64,000 bases of DNA from contig CBDCMP010000005.1 of NCBI GenBank assembly GCA_965218985.1, forward strand, positions 14,021 to 78,020. The letters are read 5' to 3'. A model generated the notes under the pieces. The model was given only the letters and a program-made list of their open reading frames with translations. It searched no databases and was not told the DNA's origin. Positions 8,718-19,400 of the stretch are shown here, in pieces (the stretch's first letter is position 1; every line of letters begins with the position of its first letter). The position numbers and the translations under genes were made by a program. This DNA comes from Pseudopedobacter sp965218985 (GTDB taxonomy: Bacteria > Bacteroidota > Bacteroidia > Sphingobacteriales > Sphingobacteriaceae).

Positions 8718-11609
8718 ATGCAAGCGGGAGTCCACTTCTTTTTTAAAAATACTGTAAAATATTGTTTTTCCTTCTTAGTAATATTTTTAACCATTAATTG
8801 TGATGCGCAGTATAAAATAAACTATGGGCTTTCTCAACCTCAGGATTCGACTACTTTACCGGAATCAAAAACTACCCTTTCAACTCCCGTAAGGAAAAGT
8901 AAAGTAATAGAAAAAACAATTCTTAAATCTGTTGGAAATAATGAGTTAGCAATTAGTGGAGGATGGGAGCTCATACAAGCCTCAAAAATTGATGCTTCCG
9001 GAGAATACATTTCGCAACAGAAATTAAATACTGACGGATGGTATAATGCAACCGTTCCGGGAACGGTTCTTACTACCCTTGTGGATCAGGGAGTTTACCC
9101 TGATCCCTATTTTGGCTTGAATAATTTAACCATTCCTGATGATTTATGCAGGCAGAAATGGTGGTATCGCACCACATTTTCAGTACCTCAAAACCTAAAC
9201 AATAAAAACCTATGGTTAATATTGAACGGGATTAATTATAAGGCAGACATTTGGCTAAACGGTAAATTATTAGGAGAAATGCGTGGTGCATTTAAAAGAG
9301 GAAATTATGAAATCTCAAAACAGCTTAAAGAAAATGGAGAAAATATACTTGCCATCTGTATATTTCCTCCTGATCACCCTGGCATACCTCATGAAGAATC
9401 TGCCAAAACAGGCACTGGTCCAAACGGAGGTTTGCTCACTTTAGACGGTCCAACGTTTATAGCTTCGGAAGGCTGGGATTGGGTTCCTGGGATCCGCGAT
9501 AGAAATATAGGAATTTGGCAGGATATAAGATTGAAAACTACAGGACCTGTCACAATAGTTGACCCTCAGGTGATCACTGATCTTCCACTACCAGACACAA
9601 CGAGAGCGAAAATTAGTATCAGAACAGAAATTTTTAATAATTCTGATAGGAAAAAAACGGTGTTATTAATGGGAAGGATTGGTAAGATAAATTTTTCAAA
9701 ACAAATTATTGTCAACCCAGCAGAGCATAAACATGTTTGTTTAACCCCGGAAGAATTTAAACAATTGAACTTAAAAAATCCCAGATTATGGTGGCCAAAC
9801 GGTTATGGAAGCCCAGAATTATATCATCTCGAATTGACAGCAATTGTTGATGAAGATACTTCGGATGTCAAATCCATTCGATTTGGAATTCGGGAATTAT
9901 CTTATGATTTAACAGTCGATTTTCCAAATAAAAAAGGGGAAAGGATAGAATTTAATCCTATTGAAGATTTAAAATCAGGAGAGCCTTTATTTGATAATCA
10001 AAATAGAAGAGAGATCATACCTCAGGTCTATGTTCCTTCATTGTTAAAAGATATCAATCCAAAATTATTTAAAAAGTCTGCTGAAACTGGTGCTGCGCCT
10101 TATTTAGTGATCAGGGTAAACGGGAAAAAAATTTATTGTAAGGGTGGGAATTGGGGAATGGACGATGCAATGAAAAGAGTATCAAGAGAAAGATTAGAAC
10201 CTTACTTTAAATTACATAAAGATGCGCATTTTAATATGATAAGAAACTGGACGGGGGAAAGTACCGAAGATGTTTTTTATGAACTGTGCGATGAAAACGG
10301 AATGCTGGTATGGAATGATTTCTGGCTGTCTACAGAAGGTTACAACTTAAATGTTTTGGACCAAAATCTATTTTTAGAAAATGCAGAAGATGTAATTAAA
10401 CGTTTTCGCAATCATCCCTCTATTGCCGTTTGGTGTCCGCGGAATGAGGGTTATGCTCCTGCATCTTTAGACTTAAAGCTCGCGAAATTAATTGCTAAAG
10501 ATGATGCAACCCGGCTTTATCAGGGAAACTCGAGATTAATGAATTTAAGAGCGAGCGGCCCTTGGGATTATTTAAAAGATGCTCAGAAATATTATTCCAT
10601 TGCTAATGGTTTCAGCACAGAACTGGGCACCCCATCTGTGCCAACTGCCTCATCAATGCGCAAAATGATGCCTAAACAGGATCTTTGGTCAATTAGTGAT
10701 ACCTGGTTTTACCATGACTTACACAACGGTCAAAAAGATTATATAAGAGCTATTGATTCATTGTATGGGCCAGCGACAGATTTGGATGATTTCTGTAAGA
10801 AAGCGCAAATGATTAATTATGAAAGTCATAGAGCCATGTTTGAAGCATGGAACAGTAAACTATGGAATAACACCACTGGTTTATTATTATGGATGACGCA
10901 CCCTGCATGGCCAAGTACCGTCTGGCAAGTTTATTCATGGGATTACGAGACTTTTGGTTCTTATTTCGCTTCGCAAAAAGCTTGCGAGCCGGTGCATGTA
11001 CAGATGAATTTGAATGATAATGAAGTAATGGTGGTGAATTCTTCTTTAAGAGATATGGAGAATGCAAAGGTGTATTTAAATATCTATAATTTAAAAGGAG
11101 AGTCACTCTTCAATAAAATGGAAAACGTTCAAGTATTTCCAAATCAATTAAATAAGGTTTTTAAAATGCAGATGCCACCAAATCTTCCGGGAAATTATTT
11201 GGTTCGTTTATCATTAAAAGATAAAAAAGGGAATCTGATCTCTGACAATGATTACTGGAGAAATAATGGAAAAACTGCTAATTTCTTAGCATTTAATGAT
11301 TTAAAGAATGTGAAGTTAGATGTTAAAATTAGTGATGTGGTGCAAAAGAAAGACTTTGTTTCATCATACTTCACCATAAGTAACAATACATCAACACCTG
11401 CATTAGCAGTGAAGCTCAATATCAAAGGTTGTTTAAGTAAAAAAATAGTGCTGCCTGCCTATTTCTCAGAAGGATATTTTACGCTGCTGCCAGGAGAGAG
11501 AAAGAACATAAAAGTTGAATATCCGGCTCAGGATGGGGAGGTAGAAATTGCGACAGATGGATATAACATCGATTCCTCAAAAAATGTAAAAATTGCTTTT
11601 AATGATTAA
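8718..11609 (+). CDS. GH2 glycoside hydrolase, exo-beta-D-glucosaminidase/mannosidase type
   Basis: 963 residues with an N-terminal export signal (about 1-31). Domain order is a GH2 sugar-binding jelly roll (from about 75; WYRTTFSVPQNL, WLNGKLLGEMRGAFKRGNYE), immunoglobulin-like sandwich, TIM barrel, then C-terminal beta domains. The barrel carries YCKGGNWGMDDAM, FNMIRNWTGES, MLVWNDFW and WCPRNEGY, in which Glu577 is the expected acid/base residue. Late motifs (STVWQVYSWDYETFGSYF, KACEPVHVQMN) resemble exo-beta-glucosaminidases more than beta-galactosidases. It would release terminal sugars from an imported or surface glycan. The ROK kinase gene overlaps its end, so the released sugar may be phosphorylated by that enzyme. 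The exact sugar is not proven. Confidence 0.85.
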   Translation: MQAGVHFFFKNTVKYCFSFLVIFLTINCDAQYKINYGLSQPQDSTTLPESKTTLSTPVRKSKVIEKTILKSVGNNELAISGGWELIQASKIDASGEYISQQKLNTDGWYNATVPGTVLTTLVDQGVYPDPYFGLNNLTIPDDLCRQKWWYRTTFSVPQNLNNKNLWLILNGINYKADIWLNGKLLGEMRGAFKRGNYEISKQLKENGENILAICIFPPDHPGIPHEESAKTGTGPNGGLLTLDGPTFIASEGWDWVPGIRDRNIGIWQDIRLKTTGPVTIVDPQVITDLPLPDTTRAKISIRTEIFNNSDRKKTVLLMGRIGKINFSKQIIVNPAEHKHVCLTPEEFKQLNLKNPRLWWPNGYGSPELYHLELTAIVDEDTSDVKSIRFGIRELSYDLTVDFPNKKGERIEFNPIEDLKSGEPLFDNQNRREIIPQVYVPSLLKDINPKLFKKSAETGAAPYLVIRVNGKKIYCKGGNWGMDDAMKRVSRERLEPYFKLHKDAHFNMIRNWTGESTEDVFYELCDENGMLVWNDFWLSTEGYNLNVLDQNLFLENAEDVIKRFRNHPSIAVWCPRNEGYAPASLDLKLAKLIAKDDATRLYQGNSRLMNLRASGPWDYLKDAQKYYSIANGFSTELGTPSVPTASSMRKMMPKQDLWSISDTWFYHDLHNGQKDYIRAIDSLYGPATDLDDFCKKAQMINYESHRAMFEAWNSKLWNNTTGLLLWMTHPAWPSTVWQVYSWDYETFGSYFASQKACEPVHVQMNLNDNEVMVVNSSLRDMENAKVYLNIYNLKGESLFNKMENVQVFPNQLNKVFKMQMPPNLPGNYLVRLSLKDKKGNLISDNDYWRNNGKTANFLAFNDLKNVKLDVKISDVVQKKDFVSSYFTISNNTSTPALAVKLNIKGCLSKKIVLPAYFSEGYFTLLPGERKNIKVEYPAQDGEVEIATDGYNIDSSKNVKIAFND

Positions 11610-12501
11610 TCAAATAAAACCCTTAAATATGGTATTGGGAGCAGATATAGGAGGCTCACATATTACTACGGCGATGGTAAACTTAAACACAAGAAAAGTT
11701 TTAAAGGATACATGGTGCAGGATCAATGTAAATGCCCATGGAGAAGCCGATGAAATTATTTGTAGATGGGTAGAAAGTATAAGAAAAACTATTGACAAGG
11801 CAAATATGCCTGTTTCAGCTTATGGCATAGCCATGCCCGGGCCATTTGATTATGAAGCTGGGATTGCTAAAATAAGAAATGCAGATAAGTTTGATGCTTT
11901 ATTTGGTTTAAATATAAAACAATTGATTGCGAACAGGCTGGGCATTGATGGAGCTCAAATACGTTTTGAAAATGACGCTGGTTGTTTTCTGAAAGGAGAG
12001 GTTTTTTCCGGAGCGGCGATAGGCTTTCAGCATGTTATAGCTGTAACATTAGGTACTGGTTTAGGTACGGCCCGCTACCATCACGGAGTTGCAGATGACG
12101 CTAATCTCTGGTGCATTCCTTTTAAGGGAAGCATTGCTGAAGAATACATCTCTACCCGCTGGTTTGTGAATAGATATAAGGAATTGACAGGAGAGTGCGT
12201 GAATAATGTAAAAGCCTTAGCAGAAATGTATGAGTTGGATAATGCCGTAAGAAAAGTATTTGATGAGTTTGGAAGAAATTTAGCCTTGTTTCTAAATGAA
12301 TTTATTGCTATCGATAGTCCTGAATCAATTATTATAGGCGGCAATATTGCACATTCTTACAAATTTTTTGAAAAGGAATTACGTACCCATCTTGGTCAGC
12401 ATAATAAGCATATTCCAATTCATCTATCCATTTTGAATGAAGAGGCTGCTTTAATAGGAGCTGCCAGTACATGGTCTTATCCTGTTCAGGTATCTGTTTA
12501 A
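11602..12501 (+). CDS. ROK-family sugar kinase
   Basis: About 299 residues from ATG 11602, which overlaps the GH2 stop by 8 bp; ATG 11629 is an alternative start. The phosphate-binding motif GADIGGSHITTA opens the protein. PGPFDYEAGIAKIRNADKF, the ENDAGCFLKGE segment with the likely catalytic Asp, and VTLGTGLGTA follow, all as in ROK glucokinases and N-acetylhexosamine kinases. The zinc motif CGCGxxGCxE typical of many ROK proteins is absent at the usual place, where the sequence reads HHGVADDANLWCIPFKG. There is no N-terminal DNA-binding domain, so this should be an enzyme, not a repressor. Translational coupling to GH2 suggests it phosphorylates the monosaccharide that enzyme releases. Confidence 0.85.
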   Translation: MINQIKPLNMVLGADIGGSHITTAMVNLNTRKVLKDTWCRINVNAHGEADEIICRWVESIRKTIDKANMPVSAYGIAMPGPFDYEAGIAKIRNADKFDALFGLNIKQLIANRLGIDGAQIRFENDAGCFLKGEVFSGAAIGFQHVIAVTLGTGLGTARYHHGVADDANLWCIPFKGSIAEEYISTRWFVNRYKELTGECVNNVKALAEMYELDNAVRKVFDEFGRNLALFLNEFIAIDSPESIIIGGNIAHSYKFFEKELRTHLGQHNKHIPIHLSILNEEAALIGAASTWSYPVQVSV

Positions 12502-12518
12502 ACATAAATTAATAAAAA

Positions 12519-14471
12519 ATGGCATTTAAGAAAGTTTCTATTTTAGTTTTGGCTCTAATCATTTCTCAGATGAGTTTCGCTGATGTGAAGTTACCCGCAT
12601 TGGTTTCCAACGGAATGATTCTGCAAAGAAATAAGGTGATCAATATATGGGGATGGGCAGATGCAGACGAACATATTAACATAAATTTTAAAGGTAAAAA
12701 CTATTTCACAGTAACACCTGAAAGCAAAAAATGGACACTACAATTTCCAGCAAGGGAAGCAGGTGGGCCTTTTGAAATGGTGATAACAGGTAAGAATACC
12801 ATAACAATAAAAGACATTTTAATTGGTGATGTGTGGCTGGCTTCTGGTCAATCTAACATGGAGTTTGAAATGGTTAAAGCAGAGGATTTATATGCTGATG
12901 AAATTGCGAATGCCAATAATCCATATATCAGGCAATTTGAAGTAGGCAAACGCCTTAGCTTTACCACGCCTCTTGCTGATGTAGTTTCTGATGGATGGAA
13001 ACCCGTAACACCAAAAAATATTTCAAATTTTACGGCCGTTGGGTACTTCTTTGCCAAATACCTTTATGAAAAATATAAAGTGCCGATTGGCTTAATTAAC
13101 GCCTCCTGGGGGGGTACTCCGGCAGAGGCCTGGGTAAGTGAAGAAGGATTAAAATCTTTTCCTGATTTTCAATCAACCATAGAAAATTTTAAAGATCAAG
13201 AACAGCTAAATTCAGTGGTAAAAAAGGATAAAAACACGATTACTACCTGGTATGATTACGTGAAAGCTCATGATATTGGCTTGCTGAAAAATGGAAAAAA
13301 CTGGGCTAATTCAAACACAGATACAAGAAACTGGGATAATACCATATTGCCTTCCTATTGGACAGAAAATATTCTTAAAGATGTGAATGCAGGTGTGGTT
13401 TGGTATCAACGGGAGTTTCAAATGTCCGGCGGATTCTTTGGCAGGAAAAAAAGTCAACACTTATATTTGGGCAATATTTATAATCAGGATTCTACCTGGA
13501 TAAACGGGATCAAAGTTGGGCATAATGAAGATAAGCATGTAGCAAGGGTTTACAATATCCCGGAAGGCATACTTAAAACAGGAAAAAACTCCATATTCAT
13601 AAGAGTATTGGCCTGGGCATCACCACCAGGATTTGTAAAAGAAAAACCTTATAAACTCGTAATTGATAAAAATGAAATTGATTTAACTGGTACATGGAAA
13701 TATAAGTTAGGAGTTTCTACAAAGCCATTGCCTCCAACCACCAATTTAGCTTACCAACCTGCAGTTTTGTTTAAAGGGATGATTGAACCACTCATTCCCT
13801 ACACTTTAAAAGGTGTAATCTGGTATCAGGGAGAAGCCAACAGTAATCAGGGATTCAAATATCAATCTCTTTTTCCTGCCCTGATAAATGATTGGAGAAA
13901 ACAGTGGCATCAGGGAGATTTCCCCTTCCTTTACGTACAACTGCCGAATTATTTACCGGTTAAACCACAACCCTCACAGAGTAATTGGGCCGAATTGCGG
14001 GAAGCCCAATTGCTTACATTAGCTGTTCCCAATACGGGTATGGCCGTGACCTACGACGTTGGAGAATGGAACGATATTCATCCTCATGATAAAAAAGATG
14101 TTGGTTACAGGCTGTCACTTGCGGCAAGAAAATTAGCATACCATGAAGATAACATAGTTTACTCAGGTCCGATATTTACCGCTATGAAGAAAAAGGGTAA
14201 CAAGATCATTCTTGATTTCAAAAATACCGGTTCAGGATTAGTAGCAAAAGGAGGAAAGCCCTTAAAATATTTTGCCATAGCTGGAGAGGATAAAAAATTC
14301 ATTTGGGCGCATGCAAAGATAAAAGGTAATACAGTGGTTGTTTGGAACAGTAAAATCAAAAATCCAACCGCAGTGAGGTATGCCTGGGCAGATAATCCGG
14401 ACGGTGCAAATCTTTATAATAAAGACGGATTGCCAGCATCTCCATTCAGAACAGATAGTTCAGTCAATTAA
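12519..14471 (+). CDS. Sialate O-acetylesterase family protein (long form)
   Basis: 650 residues with a signal peptide (cleavage likely after QMSFA). The SASA/DUF303 SGNH-like esterase domain shows WLASGQSNMEFEM with the nucleophile Ser, NASWGGTPAEAW, GVIWYQGEAN, and DVGEWNDIHPHDKKDVGYRL with the Asp/His part of the triad. Between residues of about 260 and 400 there is an inserted GH2-like jelly-roll module (VWYQREFQMSGG, STWINGIKVGHN), which is known in longer members of this family. It removes acetyl groups from sugars, here probably from the glycan that the locus degrades. It starts 17 bp after the ROK gene and precedes a second, shorter paralogue. Confidence 0.92.
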   Translation: MAFKKVSILVLALIISQMSFADVKLPALVSNGMILQRNKVINIWGWADADEHININFKGKNYFTVTPESKKWTLQFPAREAGGPFEMVITGKNTITIKDILIGDVWLASGQSNMEFEMVKAEDLYADEIANANNPYIRQFEVGKRLSFTTPLADVVSDGWKPVTPKNISNFTAVGYFFAKYLYEKYKVPIGLINASWGGTPAEAWVSEEGLKSFPDFQSTIENFKDQEQLNSVVKKDKNTITTWYDYVKAHDIGLLKNGKNWANSNTDTRNWDNTILPSYWTENILKDVNAGVVWYQREFQMSGGFFGRKKSQHLYLGNIYNQDSTWINGIKVGHNEDKHVARVYNIPEGILKTGKNSIFIRVLAWASPPGFVKEKPYKLVIDKNEIDLTGTWKYKLGVSTKPLPPTTNLAYQPAVLFKGMIEPLIPYTLKGVIWYQGEANSNQGFKYQSLFPALINDWRKQWHQGDFPFLYVQLPNYLPVKPQPSQSNWAELREAQLLTLAVPNTGMAVTYDVGEWNDIHPHDKKDVGYRLSLAARKLAYHEDNIVYSGPIFTAMKKKGNKIILDFKNTGSGLVAKGGKPLKYFAIAGEDKKFIWAHAKIKGNTVVVWNSKIKNPTAVRYAWADNPDGANLYNKDGLPASPFRTDSSVN

Positions 14472-14534
14472 TGGTATGCTGAATTCGAAATTTAGTTTGT
14501 ATTAACAATTTTAAATCAAAAATTTATCGAAAAG

Positions 14535-16026
14535 ATGAGAAGCCTAAAAATACAAGGAATATTACTTATAGGATTACTCATGATGAGTTTCCATGGCATT
14601 TGCAAGGTCGTATCAAACAAATTCGCAATTGCTACTGCTATTCAAAGCAATATGGTTATCCAGCAAAATAAACCACTTAAAATTTGGGGTAAGGCAAACC
14701 CTGGTGAGACCATTAAAATTAAGGCAGATTGGCAAAACAAAATTTCTTCCACTACAGTCAATCAAAACGGTGAATGGATTTGCAGCATAAACGTTCCTAA
14801 AGCTAAAAAGGGAGACTTTTCGACTCATCGAATTACGATTATTCACCAAAGTGATACACTTCGGTTAAAAAATATACTCATAGGTGAGGTATGGGTATGC
14901 GCCGGTCAATCCAATATGGAGATGACGATGAAACCGGCCTTGCCCTGGCACAAAGGCGTGTTAAATTATGAAACAGAAATACCAAAGGCCAATTATCCAA
15001 ACATCAGATTGTTTAAATTAGAGAAAGATACAGGTGCTGTTCCTTCTATTTTCTGTCACGCCAGTTGGACGGTCTGTTCTCCTGAAACTATTGGCCAATT
15101 TAGTGGAGTAGCGTATTATTTTGGAAGATCTTTGTATGAAAAGCTTAATGTTCCTGTCGGCCTGGTTTTAGCGGCTTACGGAGGTGCATCATGTCAGGCT
15201 TTTACCTCCAGACAAGTTCTTGAGCGTGACACTGTTCTCCAAAATAAATATCTTGATCCCTATCTTAAACATCCGGAGAAAGTAAAATCGAGTGATAGGC
15301 CATCACTTATTTATAATAAAATGATTTATCCGTTAATTAATTTATCAATAAAAGGATTTATATGGTATCAGGGAGAATCAAATGCTCATGATAAGCAATT
15401 GTACACACGTTTGTGTTCGGCAATGATCAAAGGATGGAGAAAGGATTTTAAACAAGGGGAATTGCCTTTTTACTTTCGTACAAGTACCAGGCTACAACTG
15501 GGGAAAAAGTGATTCCCTTAACAGTGGCTACGCCATTTTTCGTGAGGCTCAACAAGCTTTGCTCAATTTGGATCATACAGCTATGGCAGTCACCCTGGAT
15601 GTTGGAGAGTCAGATGCAATTCATCCAAGGAAGAAAAAACCAGTTGGAATTCGTTTGGCAAAGATTGCTCTTCATAGAAGCTACGGTTATGCTATTCATG
15701 ATGAAGGCCCACAAATGAAATCGTTTAAGATCAAAGGAGAATATGTAAAAATTAAATATAAAAAAAGCAGTGTGGATGGGGGCTTAACTACTTCTGATAG
15801 CCGCTCCCCAAAATATTTTTATGTTTCTGGTAAGGATAAGGTTTTTGCTCAGGCAACAGCTCAAATAAAAGGGAATCAAATCATTTTGCATTCCTCCGAA
15901 GTGAAGAATCCGGTTGCTGTCAGATACGCTTTTTTTGATGCTCCAATAACTAACTTTCAAAATAAGGAAAATTTACCTGCCTGGCCGTTTCGTACAGATA
16001 GCTGGGAAGAGGTATCCTATAAATAG
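14535..16026 (+). pseudogene. Sialate O-acetylesterase, second copy, frameshifted
   Basis: Two frames together give one SASA-family esterase of about 496 residues without the jelly-roll insertion of its neighbour. The first frame (14535-15512) has a signal peptide, WVCAGQSNMEMTM, AYGGASCQAFTS and GFIWYQGESNAHDK. It runs out of register after LPFYF at about 15476. Skipping one base near C15477 restores VQVPGYNWGKSDS, then FREAQQALLNLDH and VTLDVGESDAIHPRKKKPVG in the frame of 15559-16026. A single extra base therefore splits the gene between the Ser and the Asp/His of the triad, so the first product alone should be inactive. It may be a real mutation or a sequencing error. A +1 slip on TTTC is conceivable but unsupported. 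Confidence 0.85.
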
Positions 16027-16046
16027 GTTGGACGATGACAATTAAA

Positions 16047-16084
16047 AAACCCTTGTAAGTATTTGATTTACAAGGGTTTATTTC
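16047..16084. terminator. Bidirectional hairpin terminator between esterase and ssrA
   Basis: The arms AAACCCTTGTAA (16047-16058) and TTACAAGGGTTT (16068-16079) form a 12-bp stem with a 9-nt loop. A T-rich run follows on the + strand, and an A-run before it becomes a T-run on the minus strand. It can end both the + strand esterase transcript and the minus-strand ssrA transcript. Confidence 0.85.
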
Positions 16085-16092
16085 TGTTAATG

Positions 16093-16487
16093 TGGACCCG
16101 GAGGGATTCGAACCCTCGTCCAAACATGGGACCAGTTGCGCTTTCTACATACTTATTTTGTGGTTGGTTGTCGGGAATGATTTGGCCACAAACAGCCTGA
16201 TCAAACCTTAGTTCCTTGAATTTTCGAGATGAGCACGAAACCCACTCATCCTTATTCCGGCATTTCTGTGCTTCCTGATCGGGTGCCGCCAGACCTGGCT
16301 CCCGGGAAACATCTCGCTCACACTTCTAAAGTGTGACTAAGCAAATTTTAACTTGGTTAAAATTAAGCAGCAAGAGCGTAGTTATTTTCGCCTTTTGTGT
16401 TTTGAGAATCAATATTTAAGCGCTGAACCCTCATTGCGCTGTATGCTTACACACTTATCATCCATCCTGTCAATTCCGGTCGGGCCC
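16093..16487 (-). ncRNA. ssrA: placeholder
   Basis: placeholder. Confidence 0.
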
Positions 16488-19400
16488 GGGTTATTTATTA
16501 GTTTTTAGTTTGTTGGCTTGTTTTTAGTTTGTTGGGGTTCAGCTGATTTATAACCTTATCAGTCTAACCAACTAACCAACCATCCACCAATTAACTGAAG
16601 CACAAACTTACAAAAATTATACTTCTAAATCCTTCATGATGTTGTCAACTTTCTTTATCAGCGATTTCTGAAAGCTGCTTCAAGAGCAAAGGCAAATCAT
16701 GTTTGATGATGTATTCAATTTCTGAAATATCAATGCCAAAATAAGCGTGTGAAATGATATTTCTTAAACCATAGATTTCTTTCCAAAAAACGTTGGGATA
16801 GGCATTCTTCAATTTTTCAGAAACATTTTTTGAAGCTTCCCCAATTATCTCTAAATTTCTGAGTACTGCATCATAATAAATCCCTTCTTCCGATAAGGAT
16901 TGTATCCCAAAATCTAAGGTGTATTTTTCAATTTTTTTAATTGATGAAATGATATCAAAGATGAAATTGGTATCATCTCGAGACATATCAAATAAATATA
17001 GCTTCTTTAAAAATTTGGGGTCTCATTTGAGGCTTAATTGCTTTATCAGTTACTAAATCAACTTTTTCTTTTAACTGAACTTCCAAAAAATTTAATAGCG
17101 TCAAGAATTTCAAACCTAATGGTCTTTCTAATTTCACTAAAATATCAATATCTGAACCTTCTTTTTGCTGATTTTTAGAATAGGAACCAAACAAAGCAAT
17201 CTCCTGAACATGAAATTGTTTATACAATTCAGGTTTTAATTGTGTCAGTTGATTGATGATTTTGGCTTTCATTATCCAAATTTAACTATTTATTTACTCA
17301 AACCTCCAAATCCTTCATGATGTTGTCAACTTTATCTTCCAACAACTGGTTTACTTTATCAAAATCTTCTTTCGAGGCCAAAGGTTGGTTCACACTACAA
17401 TAGAATTTAATCTTCGGCTCTGTTCCTGATGGGCGGGCGGAGATGATGCTGCCATCTTCGGTAAGGAACTGCAACACATCTGATTTTGGTAAATCAATCT
17501 CCTTGCTTCCCCCTGTAGTCAAATCGGTCTCTTTTCTTAAGCCGTAATCTTTTAAAGTCACCACTTTAGCGCCGCCCAGATTTTTTGGAGGGTCATTTCT
17601 GAAGCGTTCCATCATGGCTTTGATCTCTTCCGCACCTGTTTTGCCTTTTTTAGTGATGGCGATCAGTTTCTCTTTATAGCAACCATATTTCACATACATG
17701 TCAATCATGGCATCGTATAAACTGCTGCCCTGATCTTTGTAAAAAGCAGTCATCTCCGAGATGAAGGCCGCTGAAACCACCGCATCCTTATCTCTCACAA
17801 ATTCACCCACCAAATAGCCGTAACTCTCTTCACCACCTACAATGAACGTCTCTTTGCCTTGTTTCTCGGTCATTACCTGACCAATGAATTTGAACCCGGT
17901 CAAGGTGTTGTAGCAATTCACATTTTTGGAGGCTGCAATCTTATCGATCAGGTAAGAGGTCACCACTGTTTTGATCACATATTCCTTGCCGGTGAATTTC
18001 CCTTCCTTCTCCCAGGCCTCCAGCATGTAATTCACCAACAGCGAACCGGTTTGGTTACCGTTCAATAATTCAAACTCGCCTTTGTGATTCTTCACTGCAA
18101 TACCCACCCGATCAGCATCGGGGTCGGTGGCTAAAACCAAGTCCGCATCCACTTCCCTGGCCTTTTTTAAGGCTAAAGTTAAAGCTTCTTTCTCCTCTGG
18201 ATTAGGGTAAACCACCGTAGGAAAATTCCCGTCCGGAGTGGTTTGTTCGTCTACTAAGATCACGTTTTCAAAACCGAACATTTCCAATGCTTTAGGTACT
18301 AGCGTGATCCCGGTTCCGTGGATAGGGGAGTAAATTATTTTTAAATCTTTTTGTCTTTTGATGGCTTCCGGAGAAACTGAAAGGGAAGTGATTTTCTTCA
18401 GGTAATCGACATCCATATCTTCTCCAATTTCAGTCACGTTCTCTGGTTTGGCATCAAAATTCACCCTATCAATACTGGTGATTTTCGACACTTCATCCAT
18501 CACCATCTTATCATCAGGTGCTACAAACTGCCCGCCATCTGCACCATAAGCTTTATAGCCATTATACTCTTTTGGATTATGTGAAGCAGTCAGCATTACC
18601 CCGCTTTTACATCCCAGTTCGCGAACAGCGAAAGACAATTCGGGGGTTGGACGCAAAGCTTTGAAGAAATAGACATGAATATCATTTGCGGAGAATACAT
18701 CCGCAGTGATTTTTGCCAATACATCAGAATTATTCCTGCTGTCATGTGCAATGGCCACCTTGATGGCAGTTTCCGGATATTTATTTTTTAAATAATTAGC
18801 CAGCCCCTGTGTGGCCGAGCCGATCGTGTATTTATTCACCCGGTTAGATCCGGCACCCATAATGCCCCGCAAACCTCCGGTTCCAAACTCTAAATCTTTA
18901 TAAAAAGCATCTGTAAGCTCGGTATAAGCTTTTTGATCTAATAAATCCTGAATTTCTTTTTTAGTTTGTTCATCATAACTTCCGTTTAACCATTGGTCAA
19001 CTTTATCGGCTGTAGATTTTTCTAATTCTTGCATAATTTGAGATTTTTTTCATCTCAAAGTTAACATATTGATGAAAAGTTAAAAGCAAAATATGATAAA
19101 GCATGGATTAAAAATTGATGTTTTAATCGATGATCTCACACATGAAACCTCTGGCTGACAGTAATTTTTTGATCGCATCTACACAAACAGACTCTGATTT
19201 GATCCTCAAAATATGGTCGCAATCGTCCAGATCAAAATTTATTTGCGCTGATGGAAAAATGTCATTTAACTCCTTGATCAGTTTTTCTGCCATTAACTTT
19301 TCTAAAACATTGGTTCTGAAAACTTCAACCATTTATTTCTTCATTTTTACCCTTAAGCGAAGCGTAGATGGCATAGCATGACCCTGTACTAGTGTTAAGT